From Anthostomella pinea (Eukaryota > Ascomycota > Sordariomycetes > Xylariales > Xylariaceae), in the NCBI GenBank assembly GCA_963556695.1, contig CAUWAG010000010.1:248001-312000 (forward strand): a stretch of DNA of 64,000 bases. The letters run 5' to 3'. Below are positions 45,287 through 56,787 of this stretch, piece by piece (the first letter of the stretch is position 1; each line of letters opens with the position of its first letter). The notes below the pieces were generated by a model. It saw only the letters and a program-made list of their open reading frames with translations. It was not told the origin of the DNA and searched no databases. The translations under genes and the position numbers were made by a program.

Positions 45287-45574
45287 GGTGGCGTGGGTGG
45301 CCGGGCTGGCAGAGTGGCTGGAGGCGGTGGTAGAATGTGTGGCTGTGGTGGCAGAGTCCTTGGGTGTGGTGGCAAAGGCCTGTAGAGATAGGGGTTCTGC
45401 CCGCGTGGAGGTGCTGCGTTGTGCACATCCGGTTGAGAACTTCGTGTGGGCTTACTGGGAGACCCCCCACACGGTTCCTGCGTAGGAGACATTGGGGGCT
45501 TTCGTGAATTGTCGGTAACAGGGTCCGATGAATGTTTTGCCTTGCCGACGATGGCGTTGAGGATGGGGGGCAAA

Positions 45575-46904
45575 AAATGTTGTCAATTCAGCGATGGAAC
45601 CAAATAATAATATCTCTTCTTCAAGTTACAGCAGAATCTCAGTCTGGTGTTGTGATGCTATCGAACTGACGGATGAATGTGGCAAGGGAATAAAGGCCTG
45701 CTTCTGCCCTCGCCAGAGGGAAGTTCGGGCTGGAAAACCCATGACGTGCAGGAAGGGCTGTTTTGGAAGGCACAAGGCGGGATGAGGTGGAGGTATCGCG
45801 GAAGGTGTAGTCATGACGGCTTGGTTCTGGTACACTTGCACTTACCTCAAGTACCTTATCGCTTCATTTCGTTGCTCATCTTGAGAATGACGGATAAGTC
45901 GTCAATCGAGATGGTGTAAAGGGAGTCGCCGTATTGAGAAGCTGTGAACTATTGACTGCGACAGCGACTCCCAAGATGACGCGCCAACTAGGGAACAGCT
46001 AGACCACATGGCTGGTTCGGATCTGTGGGACAGTTTGATGACAGGGATGGAAAATTGGAATGTTCGCCTTGATGATTCAACAGTGGTTGCTGGTATCTTA
46101 CCGCTCAGACAACATGGTTGCCGCACAAGGTCTGCACCGTATAGTGTTTCATCACACCACAAAGCCTTGGGGATGTACCCTTCGCAACGCGACAGTGAGA
46201 GATATAAGGTGAAAAGGATATTATAATACTTATATTTATATTTCATAAAACCAGTTATGCTATTGTAAGAAGAATCGTACCAAACACACGCCCTACTTAT
46301 CCAGTTAGTAACTTACCCCTATTCGCTGGCAAATTCATGTTAGATGGTTCGCTAACGGCCCTCCGTTCATTTTCACACATAGATCTTACACGCTGATGGT
46401 TGTTTCAACTTATCCACAGAGAAAAAACAGTAACAATGGACGACTTGGACTATCTTCCTCCCTGGGCTGATTTCAACCTATCGAGCCACACCACCCACCC
46501 CTGGGCCTTTGTGTTCAGTACTGGGGTTTCATATTCTGCAGTCGTATGCTCCCTACATGCCATGTTTCCTTGAAGAGCTAAACCGAACAAGCGCAGGCAG
46601 AGAGAAGGTGAATGAACATCCAGATCTACTCGTTTGTAGAGAGACATTGCACAGTATTCTCTGGTACCTTCCTTCATCTTCCGTAGTTGTATAAGTCTAT
46701 GAGTTTCCTACGCCTGAAAGTGGCGCATGGATCTCCCTTTATGACAGATGCGTAGAATGCCCACAAGCTTCTTTGTCCTTATAGGGGCGAAAGCCTGGTG
46801 GCTGAAGTCGGGTAACTGGTCATATATCATTTGGCTGTGGGACGTATAAACAGAAATTCCTTGACGCAGTGAGGACTGCCCAGCCCATCTCTCAATTTGC
46901 ATCA
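45575..46904. other. No gene supported
   Basis: A 45-codon frame at 46436 is too short to call. No repeat or motif recognised. Confidence 0.35.
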
Positions 46905-48494
46905 ATGCCAGAGCACATCAACAACAACAACTACAACAGCGAAAAACCAACGATGATCAAAATGTCGAATGTATTAAACCAGCCCACCGCCGGCGACTGC
47001 ACTGGATTCGACGGCAATCCGGATCTATACGGACTTGGCATTCGCATCGGCGTCTATCTGCAATGGTATTCCTCATGGCTGTCCATGACGCTGACTCCGC
47101 ACACGGCGGCCGAGACGCACACCGCAAACACCATCTCCATGTTCGCTATCATCATCGCGGTGCTCCAGTCCGCTGACACGGGCAGCATCCGTCCGGTCGA
47201 GGCGTGGCTGATGTATCAGATATGTCTGGGCTACATGTTTACGGTCGTGGGCATATTTGGTTTGCGCCTCCGCTTGCTGAGGCCGAGCACCTTGGGGCCT
47301 GTTTTGGCGGCAGCTATCAGGCGTATCAAGAATCTTCGAAACAGATTCAAGCCGGATATTCGACGCACTCCAAGAGCTCCTGCCGAAGGACCGCGCGGCC
47401 TATTCGCTCCCACAGACGTCCCGAGTACCGGCAACGAGTTCTGGAAGGTCAGGCTAAGCGAGTTGGCGTTTCTCAGGGATAGTCCGTTTTCCTGGGCAGG
47501 CTCATTGTGGAGGTCCACCACCTTCGGCCTGGTAATGGCCACGAACATTTGGCTACTGGCCGAGGGTACAGATACGTTACAATGGAAGGTGTATGCGGTG
47601 GAACCGGATACATCTTCATTTTCTCTCGACAGCCTATCGACGGGGGTTCTCGCGTGGCCCTTTTCGCTATTGCCCTCGTACTCGCCCTTCCAGAAGCGTA
47701 CATCCTTATAACTCTGTGGCAGATGGTCTTGAACAACGTTTTGGGTTTCATAATTTCCGGCCTCGTGGACATTCTTGGCTTGTCTGATGGCCTGCGTGAA
47801 TGGCTCAAAGGGCTCGGGAATGGTACCCCGAACATTATTTCGAATCTCATTTCGAGTGGTACTTCGCCCGGACTCGTATCTGTTGCTTAGACAGCTCGGT
47901 CTGCCGTCGAGAGGCCTGTACATGGTGGGGAACTTTTGAAGGCTTATGCGTTAATTTTGAGCAAGTCGCAGCGACAGAGGCAGGAACCGACAACACCTCA
48001 GCAGGGGGAAGGTGAACAGTGAGTGGAAACGCACCGTCTCCCTGCGATCTACTCACTAATGAAATAGACACAAGCGGACCACACTACTATGCTGCTGCCT
48101 GTGGCACGCCTGGATCATGAGCGCCACGGTGTACTTCATTCATTCTGAGCATCGAACTCACCATCAGATGCAATGGGATACAGGGCGTCAACGGGGTGAA
48201 TACCACCGGCCAGCTGATTCCTTTCGTGATTGGCATTGTAGGCTTTGCTAAGGCAGCACATGAAGCGTTCCTGTCCGGAATCGAACACGTAAGTGGTCTC
48301 GTCGTGCACTCTAACGTTACAAGTAGCTGATACAACCCATCTAGTTCTACAAGGACTGGGACCAGGTTGACATCGAATTGTTACTGGATGGATCCAACGT
48401 CATCTCCGCTAGACCCGTCTCGAGACGAGCTGGTCAAAATCCCGACACTTCCCTGACTCCGACGCGAGGCGTGTTGACGGCAGAGCAGATGTGA
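46905..48494 (+). pseudogene. Polytopic membrane protein of a fungal unknown family, frame-disrupted
   Basis: From ATG 46905 the product contains DPDLYGLGIRIGVYLQWYSS-like sequence (here NPDLYG), a signature of a large uncharacterised fungal membrane family, then several hydrophobic helices, a basic loop (RRTPRAPAEGP) and GNEFWKVRLSELAFLRDS. At about 47585 the frame must shift by one base (or a 44-nt intron be removed) to continue with SRVALFAIALVLALPEAYIL. Near 48137-48144 a duplicated ATTC shifts the frame in the middle of ATVYFI|LSIELTIR. After a clean intron (48289-48344) the last exon begins FYKDWDQV and ends at TGA 48492. Role unknown. Confidence 0.6.
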
Positions 48495-49184
48495 GAGACG
48501 GAAGCGCAAATAATCAGCGACGTTCATATGGTCATGCGGGCAGTTGGTTGGTATATGTCGTGGATGTCTGCGTGGAGCACAAGAGCACGTATCTTGCACA
48601 CCTGCATCCACACATACACAACTTGGCAACTTGCCATCGACAACAACAGCAAACCCCACCGAACTTGCTGGGTTTTACTCGTTTTTCGCCCCCCTACCGT
48701 CCCTTGCGAAAAGGGGTAAACGGGGCCGTTTTTGGCTACTTAGAGGAGGGAAAGGGGGATGGAGGGATATCAAGGAGGGGAAAGGGGGGACTAATAGGGT
48801 TTTCAGGGCAGGGGCCTTACAGGGCTCCCTAGCTGCACACACACGAGGACCGTATCCGCCTCGCAGCGAAATAGGGGTCCGAACGCCGACGTCACGGCAA
48901 GACCTTATCCCGTTCCAGTCGGCCAGCCAGCGGGCAGCCATCGGGGTGCTCTCGCTCTCAATCGAACATGCTTTAACCATATCCACTCTTCTGTGCCCGT
49001 AGACGTGTGCCGCGTAGAACGGCTACGCAAGGTAGCAACCTGGATGCACAATTCAGTACACATATACACGTGAAGGAACCGACTGAGATACATCTACTTA
49101 TGCATCTGCAAGGGCATATCCACCTAGGGCTGTGGTGGGGGGGGGGGGCTGGCACACGAAACCCAATGTCGGTCCGAGGTCATG
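48495..49184. other. Upstream intergenic region, no gene
   Basis: Includes purine-rich GGGAAAGGGGG stretches at 48750-48790 and a 12-G run around 49137-49148. No coding content. Confidence 0.4.
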
Positions 49185-49193
49185 TTATCAGAT
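49185..49193 (-). promoter_or_regulatory. Putative SreA/GATA site, extended form
   Basis: TTATCAGATCCG; about 665 bp before the transacylase ATG. Confidence 0.65.
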
Positions 49194-49246
49194 CCGTGTC
49201 AGGCTCCACTCCGAGCTCGGCCATGCAGCGCCATGCCACTGAAATT

Positions 49247-49255
49247 TTATCAGAT
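49247..49255 (-). promoter_or_regulatory. Putative SreA/GATA site, extended form
   Basis: TTATCAGATCCGC; about 600 bp before the transacylase ATG. Full match to the site before the ligase. Confidence 0.65.
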
Positions 49256-49295
49256 CCGCTCGAGCATGCATGATGCTAGGCCAGTCCACATAAAG

Positions 49296-49304
49296 CTATC
49301 AGAT
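49296..49304 (-). promoter_or_regulatory. Putative SreA/GATA site, one-base variant
   Basis: CTATCAGATCCGC; the third copy in 120 bp, with C for the first T. Still contains a GATAR core on the minus strand. Confidence 0.5.
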
Positions 49305-49853
49305 CCGCGCCTGCATGACTGCCAAGAGCGACGACCAGGAGTCCAGTGCCTTTCTCTCCCCTTGGGCCCTTGATGATGGGTTGGCTGGGTCGCTTCATCT
49401 ATCGTCGCTTGCATTAGTGGCGAAAATTCTGATGCCCTCTCATCATGGTGTGTTTGTCGTTGGACAATAGTCCGGGCAGCGCTTGGTAGAGCCGGTACTT
49501 GGCCGGTACTTTGACAAGTAACCGCTGGAGTTCGGGGGCGGACTCGAACAAGATGGGGTGTCAGGCCCTGACAGGATGGCACTTTGGATGGATATGCCCA
49601 GCACAGCCTGTGACGCGACGTCAGTCGATGCAGGGACTGGCAGTAGGGGATGGTATGACAATGGTTGACACAGACACTGATCGTGGTGGTGGTCTCCACC
49701 ACAACTTCGTCCTCCGCTCCGTCCAGTCAACAGGCGCGAGAGAGAGGTCCTTTGAAGCTATTCACTTCACTCCAAAGGAGCTATTCTGAGGTCATCGTCA
49801 AGTAAAACCGTCACCTACAGGTCAATTTGTCTTCACCCACCTTGGACGGCGCA
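49305..49853. other. Proximal promoter region of the transacylase
   Basis: No gene or repeat; sequence between the iron boxes and the transacylase start. Confidence 0.4.
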
Positions 49854-51223
49854 ATGGCAGGTCATCCAGAGAATGAGCCCATACTCAGGCTACCACATCC
49901 ATACCAGACACCCTACACTCTCGTAAAGTCGTCGCGAGCGTCCGATTCTTCGTCAGCGTTCTTTCAGATCAAGTCTCAGAGCGCCAGCAGCAAGACAAAC
50001 CCTTCCCGAGAGCCTCTACACAACGATACCCTCTTCTTCACTGAACCCGCCGACCTCAAGTCCAGCGAAAGGCCGCCCGAGTCCAACAACACGTCATGGG
50101 GCCGAGCGCGCCGCTCGCCCTGCTCAACCGTAGTCTGGGACAGTGAGAGCCCGCCAACCCTCGGCCAGGCCTGGCTCCTCATCTACGTGCTCTTCACCAT
50201 CCGGCCCGCCACGGAGGGCTTCCGACTCAGCCTTACGGGCACGGGCAAGGAAATGCTCTCGGCACAGCTCAAGGCAGTGCTGCTCGCCATTGACTACCCG
50301 ATCGCCAGCGGGCTCACCGACGAGCTGCTCGTCCTCCGCAGCACCTTCTGGCAAGGCGCCGGCTCGCCCTTCGGACCGCGCTCAGCCTGGATTCCGGACG
50401 ACACATCCTCAGTGACGGCCTCGCTGCCCAAGCCGCTATCCGCATACCCTCTCACGCCCCTCGAAAACACCATAACCAACGAGCCAGGCAGCGCGCTGAC
50501 ATGGCACCCGCGTCGGCCGGCCAAGCCGCGTCCGGGCTCCGTCATCTACAGCCGCTGGATCCCGCACCTAAAGGAGAACTTCAGCATGGTGGCGCTGGAT
50601 TTCCAGGACCCGGAACACCTGGGCCTGTTCCACACGTGGCAGAATGACCCGCGTGTCTCGCAGGGGTGGAACGAGACGGGCACGCTGGAGCAGCACCGCG
50701 AGTACCTGCGCAAGGCGCACGAGGACCCGCATCAGATTACCATTCTGGCGCGGTTTGACGATACGTATTTTGCCTATTTCGAGGTGTACTGGGGCAAGGT
50801 ATGTGATCTTCCTTCGGGCTACAGAACATGTATGGGATCTGTAGCTGACCGATTCGACAGGAGGACCGACTCGGCGCCTACTACAGCGCGGGCGACTTCG
50901 ACCGCGGCCGCCACTCGCTCGTGGGCGATGTGCGCTTCCGCGGCCCGCACCGCGTGACGGCGTGGTGGTCGAGCCTGATGCACTACCTGTTCCTCGACGA
51001 CCCGCGCACCATGCACCTGATTGGCGAGCCCAAGTTCACCAACAGCTCCGTGCTGGCGTACGATTTCATTCATGGCTTCGGGCTCGACAAGTTCGTCGAC
51101 CTGCCGCACAAGCGGTCGGCCTTCATGCGGTGCTCGCGCGAGCGCTTCTTCCAGCTGTGCCCGCTGCATGAGAGTGGGAAGGCCGTGGGTGGGACTTTGG
51201 TTGGGTTGTTGCCGAAGCTGTGA
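49854..51223 (+). CDS. sidF: Hydroxyornithine transacylase, SidF-like
   Basis: Two exons, 49854-50798 and 50861-51223 (62-bp intron, GTATGT..GACAG, phase 0), 435 residues. The start is ATG 49854 ([20 protein letters not shown]). The C-terminal half is the GNAT-type acyltransferase domain of siderophore synthesis (IucB/AlcB-like): [32 protein letters not shown], the acid-rich [19 protein letters not shown] and a [15 protein letters not shown] segment. It should transfer an acyl group (anhydromevalonyl in Aspergillus SidF) from CoA to N5-hydroxyornithine. The C-terminus ends PKL, a non-canonical PTS1-like tripeptide; Aspergillus SidF is peroxisomal. Three iron-box motifs lie upstream. SidL-type acetylase is the alternative. 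Confidence 0.88.
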
Positions 51224-51412
51224 GACTTTTTGGGGAGGAAAAGCATGTAGTGACAAGTAGTACTTATTCAATTGATTGCATTCAAGTCACATCACAGAGT
51301 CATGAAGCTCGAGTCTAATGAAGCTCAAGCCATCTAAAGTCACAACCACGCCCACGCCGTTCCATAATGCCCATTATATCATATCCCGAATAGCACGCTC
51401 CAATTTACCTAT

Positions 51413-52796
51413 TTAAGCATTCATACCTCCTAGACGAAGGTGATCCCAAACGACTGCAACAAGTTAGCGATGAAGTTTGAATTGACGGGTATCGAGGAAC
51501 TTACTCCTGAAACCCAGGTCGTCCTCAAAAAAGCGCTGCATGACCTGCGGCCCATGATTCATGCCCTCAGGCCCATACGACACGGCATTCTTCCCGACCG
51601 CGAGCCCGATCATGGGCGGGATCTCGCCCAGCCGGTTGAACACGGGCTCCCGGCCCTGGATGTGCTGCAGCATGATCTGGTGGATGTTCAGGCCCGCGAA
51701 CTTGCCCTCGTGCATCGCCGCGCCGCAGCGCTTGATGCCGGACCAGTGGATCAGGTCGCCGACGGCAAAGTGCGACGCCGCGTTTGGGGTCTCGGGCGCG
51801 AGCTGCATCGTCGGTTGGATGTTGACGTAGCCATCGGTGCTGAGGGCGGCCTTTGGCAGGAAGTCGGTGGAGGGTGTGCTCTTCGAGATGGCCATGATGA
51901 CCTGGCTGGCGACCATCTTGTGGCCGTTGGAGAACTCGACTTCGAAGACACCGATGCCGTTCTCGTTTTTCGCGGGAGTGGCGCTTGTCAGTCGGTGGTT
52001 CAGCAGGACTTCCACGCCGGTCTGTTGCGTGAGTTCGAGCGCGCAGTCCTTGACCATGTCGGGGAGCGGTTCGGCCGAGAGGAGCTTGTCTCGCGAGTGT
52101 GCTAGTGTCACGTTGACATTGGGCTTCACCTCCTTCAGCTCTGCCGCCATCTCAATCCCGACAGCACCTGGAAAGCATCAGCCTTAACCCGCCTACTCGA
52201 TCTAGAACGTGGGCTACTGACCTCCACCAACAACGAGAATTGGTGCCGTGCTATTCGTCACGCTGTCAATGTGCGTCCCCGACTCCATCAGATATGACTT
52301 GCGGCTCAGCGCCTGCGGCACAACGGGCCATGCTCTCCGTAGACCCGTAGCAGCGATGAAGAAGTCGTATGTCTCCGTCCGTGTTGTCTGGCCTTCGGAG
52401 ATAGTGGCCATCTTGGTCTCGCAGTCGATCTTGTTGAGGCTTCCGTGTACGAAGCGCACATCCGGTCTCTGGAGCACCTTAACGTCCTTGTATTCTACCC
52501 ACGCCTTCTCCGCGTAGCTCCTTGTGGCCAGTGCCAGTGGGGACCCAATGACATGGACTGGTGAGAGCGGTTAGCTATATGAGTGGCGTTCAACACGTAT
52601 CGGTGGGCGGTGCCAACATACAGAAACCGTCACGTTCATCGACGATGGTGATCTCGACTGGGATCGGAGAATCAATGGTATCACACCGCTCCAGCAGGTT
52701 GATGGCTGCTGAGAGACCCGAGTAACAGCCACCAGCTATCAAGACCTTGTACGGGTTCGCCGCCGTGCGGACGTCGTCGGTGAAGATAGAGGACAT
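51413..52796 (-). CDS. AIF/AMID-like FAD-NAD(P)H oxidoreductase in the siderophore cluster
   Basis: Four exons on the minus strand: 52796-52622, 52557-52222, 52167-51505 and 51453-51413; introns of 64, 54 and 51 bp with good GT..AG ends; 404 residues in phase. N-terminal FAD-binding Rossmann motif VLIAGGCYSGLSAAINLL with the acidic end ITIVDERDGF; second nucleotide-binding motif ILVVGGGAVGIEMAAEL; C-terminal FAD motif HFAVGDLIHWSGIKRCGAA. This is the AIF/AMID/FSP1-like flavin NAD(P)H oxidoreductase family. It converges on the transacylase, 190 bp apart, and carries its own extended iron box. A role in reductive iron release or redox protection is inference. Confidence 0.85.
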
Positions 52797-53369
52797 CGCG
52801 AGTCTGAATTGTGTATTGTTGCAGTCGGACAAATAGGGTCAAGCTGTGAGATGGCAATATGAAGGTATATCGAGATCCACAGAGCTTGTGGTATTATGTG
52901 TCACTGGGGTTCTGCACTGGAGTGTCCAGACTACAGGAAAAGACGAAGGAGGTGTTGACTTCGGCATGTGGGAAAGTTGACCCGACGGGTCGGCTTCTCG
53001 GTGTACGGAACGCTGACAGGCAGAGTGACCTGATCCAGATGCCCTGATCGCAGACCCCGGAACTGTCGGGCTAGCCATGGTGCCAACCTGGCCAGAAGAA
53101 GGGCTGAGTCCACACTTGCGTAGTCCAGAGTCATCAACATGGTTACCAGACCAAATTGTTGTAGAATACCGATGTCGGGTGTGTTCCAGTGGAAGGACTT
53201 TCGCCAGCACAGCCTGCACAAACGTCCTCGATCCGGAAGTCACACCGCCTTGACAGCGGAAGATTTCAATCTGATAAAGGGAAGGCCGCTGAATGGCAGG
53301 AAATGCCGCAAATAAGCGGGGATATTAGTGATTGTGTGGGTCGCGTCATCGCACTGATGTGGGACAAAG

Positions 53370-53378
53370 TTATCAGAT
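53370..53378 (-). promoter_or_regulatory. Putative SreA/GATA site, extended form
   Basis: TTATCAGATCCGC, about 575 bp upstream of the oxidoreductase ATG (52796, minus strand gene). Confidence 0.65.
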
Positions 53379-53684
53379 CCGCACACTGCAGGGGTAGCGT
53401 GCAGCGCCGGCGGCCAGGAAGGGATGTCGATCTGGATCATCCGTGAGACGTGTACATCCAGGTACTTGTCAGTACGAGCGGCAGAGGGGCCAGGTCTCCG
53501 AACTTCCTGTTCTTGATGTCAGACCGAGCCGTCAAATCCTAAGTCTGATCATATCATATTATTAAATTGCTGTATGAAGTAAGAAGATACCATGGTGCTC
53601 ACGGGCGCATAAGATGGGTGCCGCTTGAGAGTCGTGTTCTAATACTCCATGCTGGGTATTAAGGCTGTGCGGTTTAAAAGAAGC
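53379..53684. other. Intergenic, no gene seen
   Basis: Ordinary sequence between the iron box and the LTR-B insertion. Confidence 0.4.
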
Positions 53685-53836
53685 TGTTGAATACACGGAT
53701 GTTGATTGATTCTATTGATTGTGTTCTTCTTCTGCGTGCAGAGATTGATCATCTGTGTTCTTGGTGGGTCAGGTGCCCTGTGCGTCTCTGCCCTACTGGA
53801 GATCTTCCGGTGTCTATCTCCGGCTCCCATTCAACA
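53685..53836 (+). mobile_element. Solo LTR, family LTR-B, copy 1
   Basis: 152 bp from TGTTGAATACACGG to CCCATTCAACA (ends are inverted TGTTGAA/TTCAACA) with perfect 5-bp TSD GAAGC (53680-53684, 53837-53841). Confidence 0.9.
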
Positions 53837-53899
53837 GAAGCAGTATCAATACTGCCGTATCGTACACGTCCGATAAAACCGACCGCATACCACTACTAG

Positions 53900-54430
53900 C
53901 GTTTTATATAATCTAAATTTTTATAATTAATTAAAAGGTAGTTCAGGTTTAATTCGAGTAGTTAAAAGGTTTTTACGTTAATTATAATTTAATTAAAAGT
54001 ATTTAATTTAAATTATTTAACTGTTGTTTTCAAATTCTTTAAATTCGGCTGTTTCGATATTATTATATAACGTTATACGAGTTAAAATTATCAAGTATAA
54101 TTACTATACTAAGAATAATTAATTTAAAATTAATCAGTTATTTAAAAAGTCCGTAAATATACGGATATAATAAATAAATAAAGGTAAATATAAGTAGTAA
54201 ATATAGCCGAGGTGCGATAAATATAATATAGCTAATAGTACGGCTGGTAGTATAGCTAGATATATAGATTTTTCAAAAAGCTTAGGTTTTAATTAGGTTA
54301 AAGCCTCGGCGTTGTTCTTCCGATAGTTAAACGAGCCACTTAAGTAAGAAATAGCCTGATTAAACTAGATTACTTAGTTATTACGGTTTAATTTAGTTAG
54401 AAGGAGTTAGATTGGATTGTGTAAAACGCT
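53900..54430. other. AT-rich RIP tract
   Basis: TpA-rich, stop-rich, no gene. Confidence 0.65.
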
Positions 54431-54449
54431 AACTACTACCGCTTACTTA

Positions 54450-55790
54450 CTAAGCTCCTTCCATCAGTTGCGGTAACGCCCACTTGAACATACACTTGGA
54501 CTTGAACACCTCGTCTACCGTCAACCGGTCTTCCGGCCGAAACTTGAGCATAGCTCGCATCAAGTCGAGAATAGCTCTCGTCTCCTCTTCTCCAAACACC
54601 CCAGTTGCTTCCCGCTTCCTTCTGTACTTCTGCACAAACTCCTCGAACGCCTGTTCGAGCGGCGGCCATGCCCCCCGTCCCTCATTGGCCGGCGTAGTAT
54701 GCCATCTTCCGTGCCCGCCTCTTCCGCGTGAGATCGTTCTCAGTGTTTCTGCCAGTCCAAGGGGAATTCATAAGAGCCCAGCACGTCGATTTGCTGAGCC
54801 ACGAGCTGATCAGTCGTCTCGTCCTCGCTGAAGATAAACTTCATCCCCAGAATCTCCCAAAAAGCGGTTCCGAGGCTCCACACGTCTGAGGGGTATGATA
54901 GAGGTGCATTGGGCTCGAAGAGAGCTTCGGGTGCTCTCTTGGCCATTGGCGTATTGCACTCCTTCCCGAGTCGCTATTCAGTACCAGGGGCAAATGCCTC
55001 GCCAAAGTCGCTGAGGACTAGACCGCGCGCGTCATCCAGAGTGAAGTCTTGGGCTTTCTTGCCGAGATACAAAGGCATCACAGCATGAGAAGGAACATTA
55101 GGCGGGAGTGGCTGGCCGTCGACACGGCGAATTGGCACGATCTCGGGCTTGCCATATTCCTCTCTGAATTGGTCGACTGACAGATGGTCGAGAGTCGAGT
55201 CAAGTTTGACTAATATGCTCCCAGAATGTATGTCTACGTGCTTTTAGTTTGGAGAAAAGCCACCTGTGGGAAACGATGGACATACCTCCGTGGACGATAC
55301 CTTGCGAGTGAACGAGGGAGACAGCGATCGCCAATTGTGCAGCCAACGCCCGGGCAACTTGCACGGGAAACAGGCGTCTGAATGATGCCTCACGTAAGTT
55401 TCCCTGGGCTGGTGTCATTGTATAGCATGCGTGGGTGCCATTAGGCCCCTGGATGTCGAATTTATCTAGAACTCTAGGCAGAGCATCGCGTCCTCGCTTG
55501 ACTGCTGCACTGTCGGCGCGCGGAGTCAAGCGCGAGCGAGATAGGGCGCGTAGGATAGTAGCTGCCCGCTGAGGACGTGATGGATTGGATGTACTCACTT
55601 TGACAGCGGTATAGCATCATAGTCGTTCGTCGTAGGCGAGCCAAATGGTGGAATAACCACCAAAGCCTAGCTTGTCGACTATTCGATAACGATCATGTAA
55701 CCGGTTGTCGATGGTCACCGGGTGATAGCCCTCTAGGTCATACATATCTAGCCTTTCAATCCCATCATCGATATATCCACAATCGACTGG
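54450..55790 (-). pseudogene. SRPK-like protein kinase, decayed
   Basis: Kinase landmarks in order on the minus strand: YHPVTIDNRLHDRYRIVDKL, glycine loop GFGGYSTIWLAYD, VAL-lysine region TAVKV, FDIQGPNGTHACY, LVHSQGIVHG spliced (intron 55234-55285) to DIHSGSILVKL, the HGDIH catalytic-loop form seen in fungal SRPK-like kinases, LSDFGEAFAPG, RAPEALF, and PSDVWSLGTAFWEIL. Lesions: TGA at 55617-55619 before the lysine, TAG at 54974-54976 after the DFG segment, and a frame change between about 54735 and 54660 before FEEFVQKYRRK. The N-terminal exon is unclear. It would phosphorylate Ser/Thr but cannot be made intact. Confidence 0.75.
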
Positions 55791-56787
55791 CGCAGTGGGC
55801 GATGTTGTCGAGAATGGGCGAAAGAAGCGCCGCCGGTCATGAGGCGCGTGTGGAGAGAAAGGCGGTGGCGTCTCACGGCCAGGCCAGCTGATGAGAGCTC
55901 ATTCATACGGTGACGCCCATGGCATTGTATTGAAGAGAAACAGGACGCCGTTCTGAGAACTGGACCTCGCATGTTCAGCGCAAGGTGGCTGCGAAGTGGA
56001 CGTATTATATTTCTGAACATTCCAGACGCGAGGCCACTTCACATCGCACCAGACCACGATCTCACAAATGCGACAGGGTAGATGTGCAAGGGTCTTCGCG
56101 TTGCTTGCCTCATCAAAGATCTCCGCCAGTTGTCTCACGCTCCCAACACCCGCATCATTCCCTATGTCTTCACTCAGTGTCATAATCCTCAATCATGTAG
56201 ACAATTGCTGTCAGAATGGTCTCGTACCTTGTGTTCTCTTTGCTACTGTAAGTCGGTCACCGGTTGCTGGATTCGCGGCCTCGGAGCTCTCTTGGTGGCC
56301 ACGTCATAACAATACCTCCAGGCAGTCAGGGGGGCGTGCCAGGGTCTGCGCACATGCTGCCGGGTTTGCGCAAGGGTTCGCGCAAGGGTCGTCTACTCGC
56401 GCCTGGAAGCTCCTATGACCGGTATCATCGTCTCCTTCAGCCAATCTCACAACTCTGCGATACTCCCTCCGTGAAAACAACACGCTGCAGCGCCGCGGTA
56501 ACCGGGGTTTCTGCAGACGCTGCCCCTGTCGGAAGCGCTTCTATGAGTCACTGACAATGCCGGCTGCATTGACGGGGCAAGTAGGTAAGCACTGAGTGTA
56601 CACTGTAGGGGGCGTTGGTTCGTCCTCGTATCATGTAGGAGGCACTCACGCCCATCGTCATTTTATTTTCTCTTTCTGCACTGTTCTCTATCATTTCCAT
56701 CGTCCGTCGTTCAAAGAACCGTTGCTCATCAGTCCTCTTGTCTACATCTCACTAGCCAGGCGAGCTTGCTTGCTCTCAATTGTCGTC
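55791..56787. other. Intergenic, no gene supported
   Basis: Holds the probable lost 5' end of the kinase and the presumed upstream region of the DUF3632 gene. Confidence 0.4.

Noticed and set aside
46436..46579. A 47-codon frame beginning MDDLDYLPPWADF
   Set aside because: Short, with no homology recognised and no supporting context.
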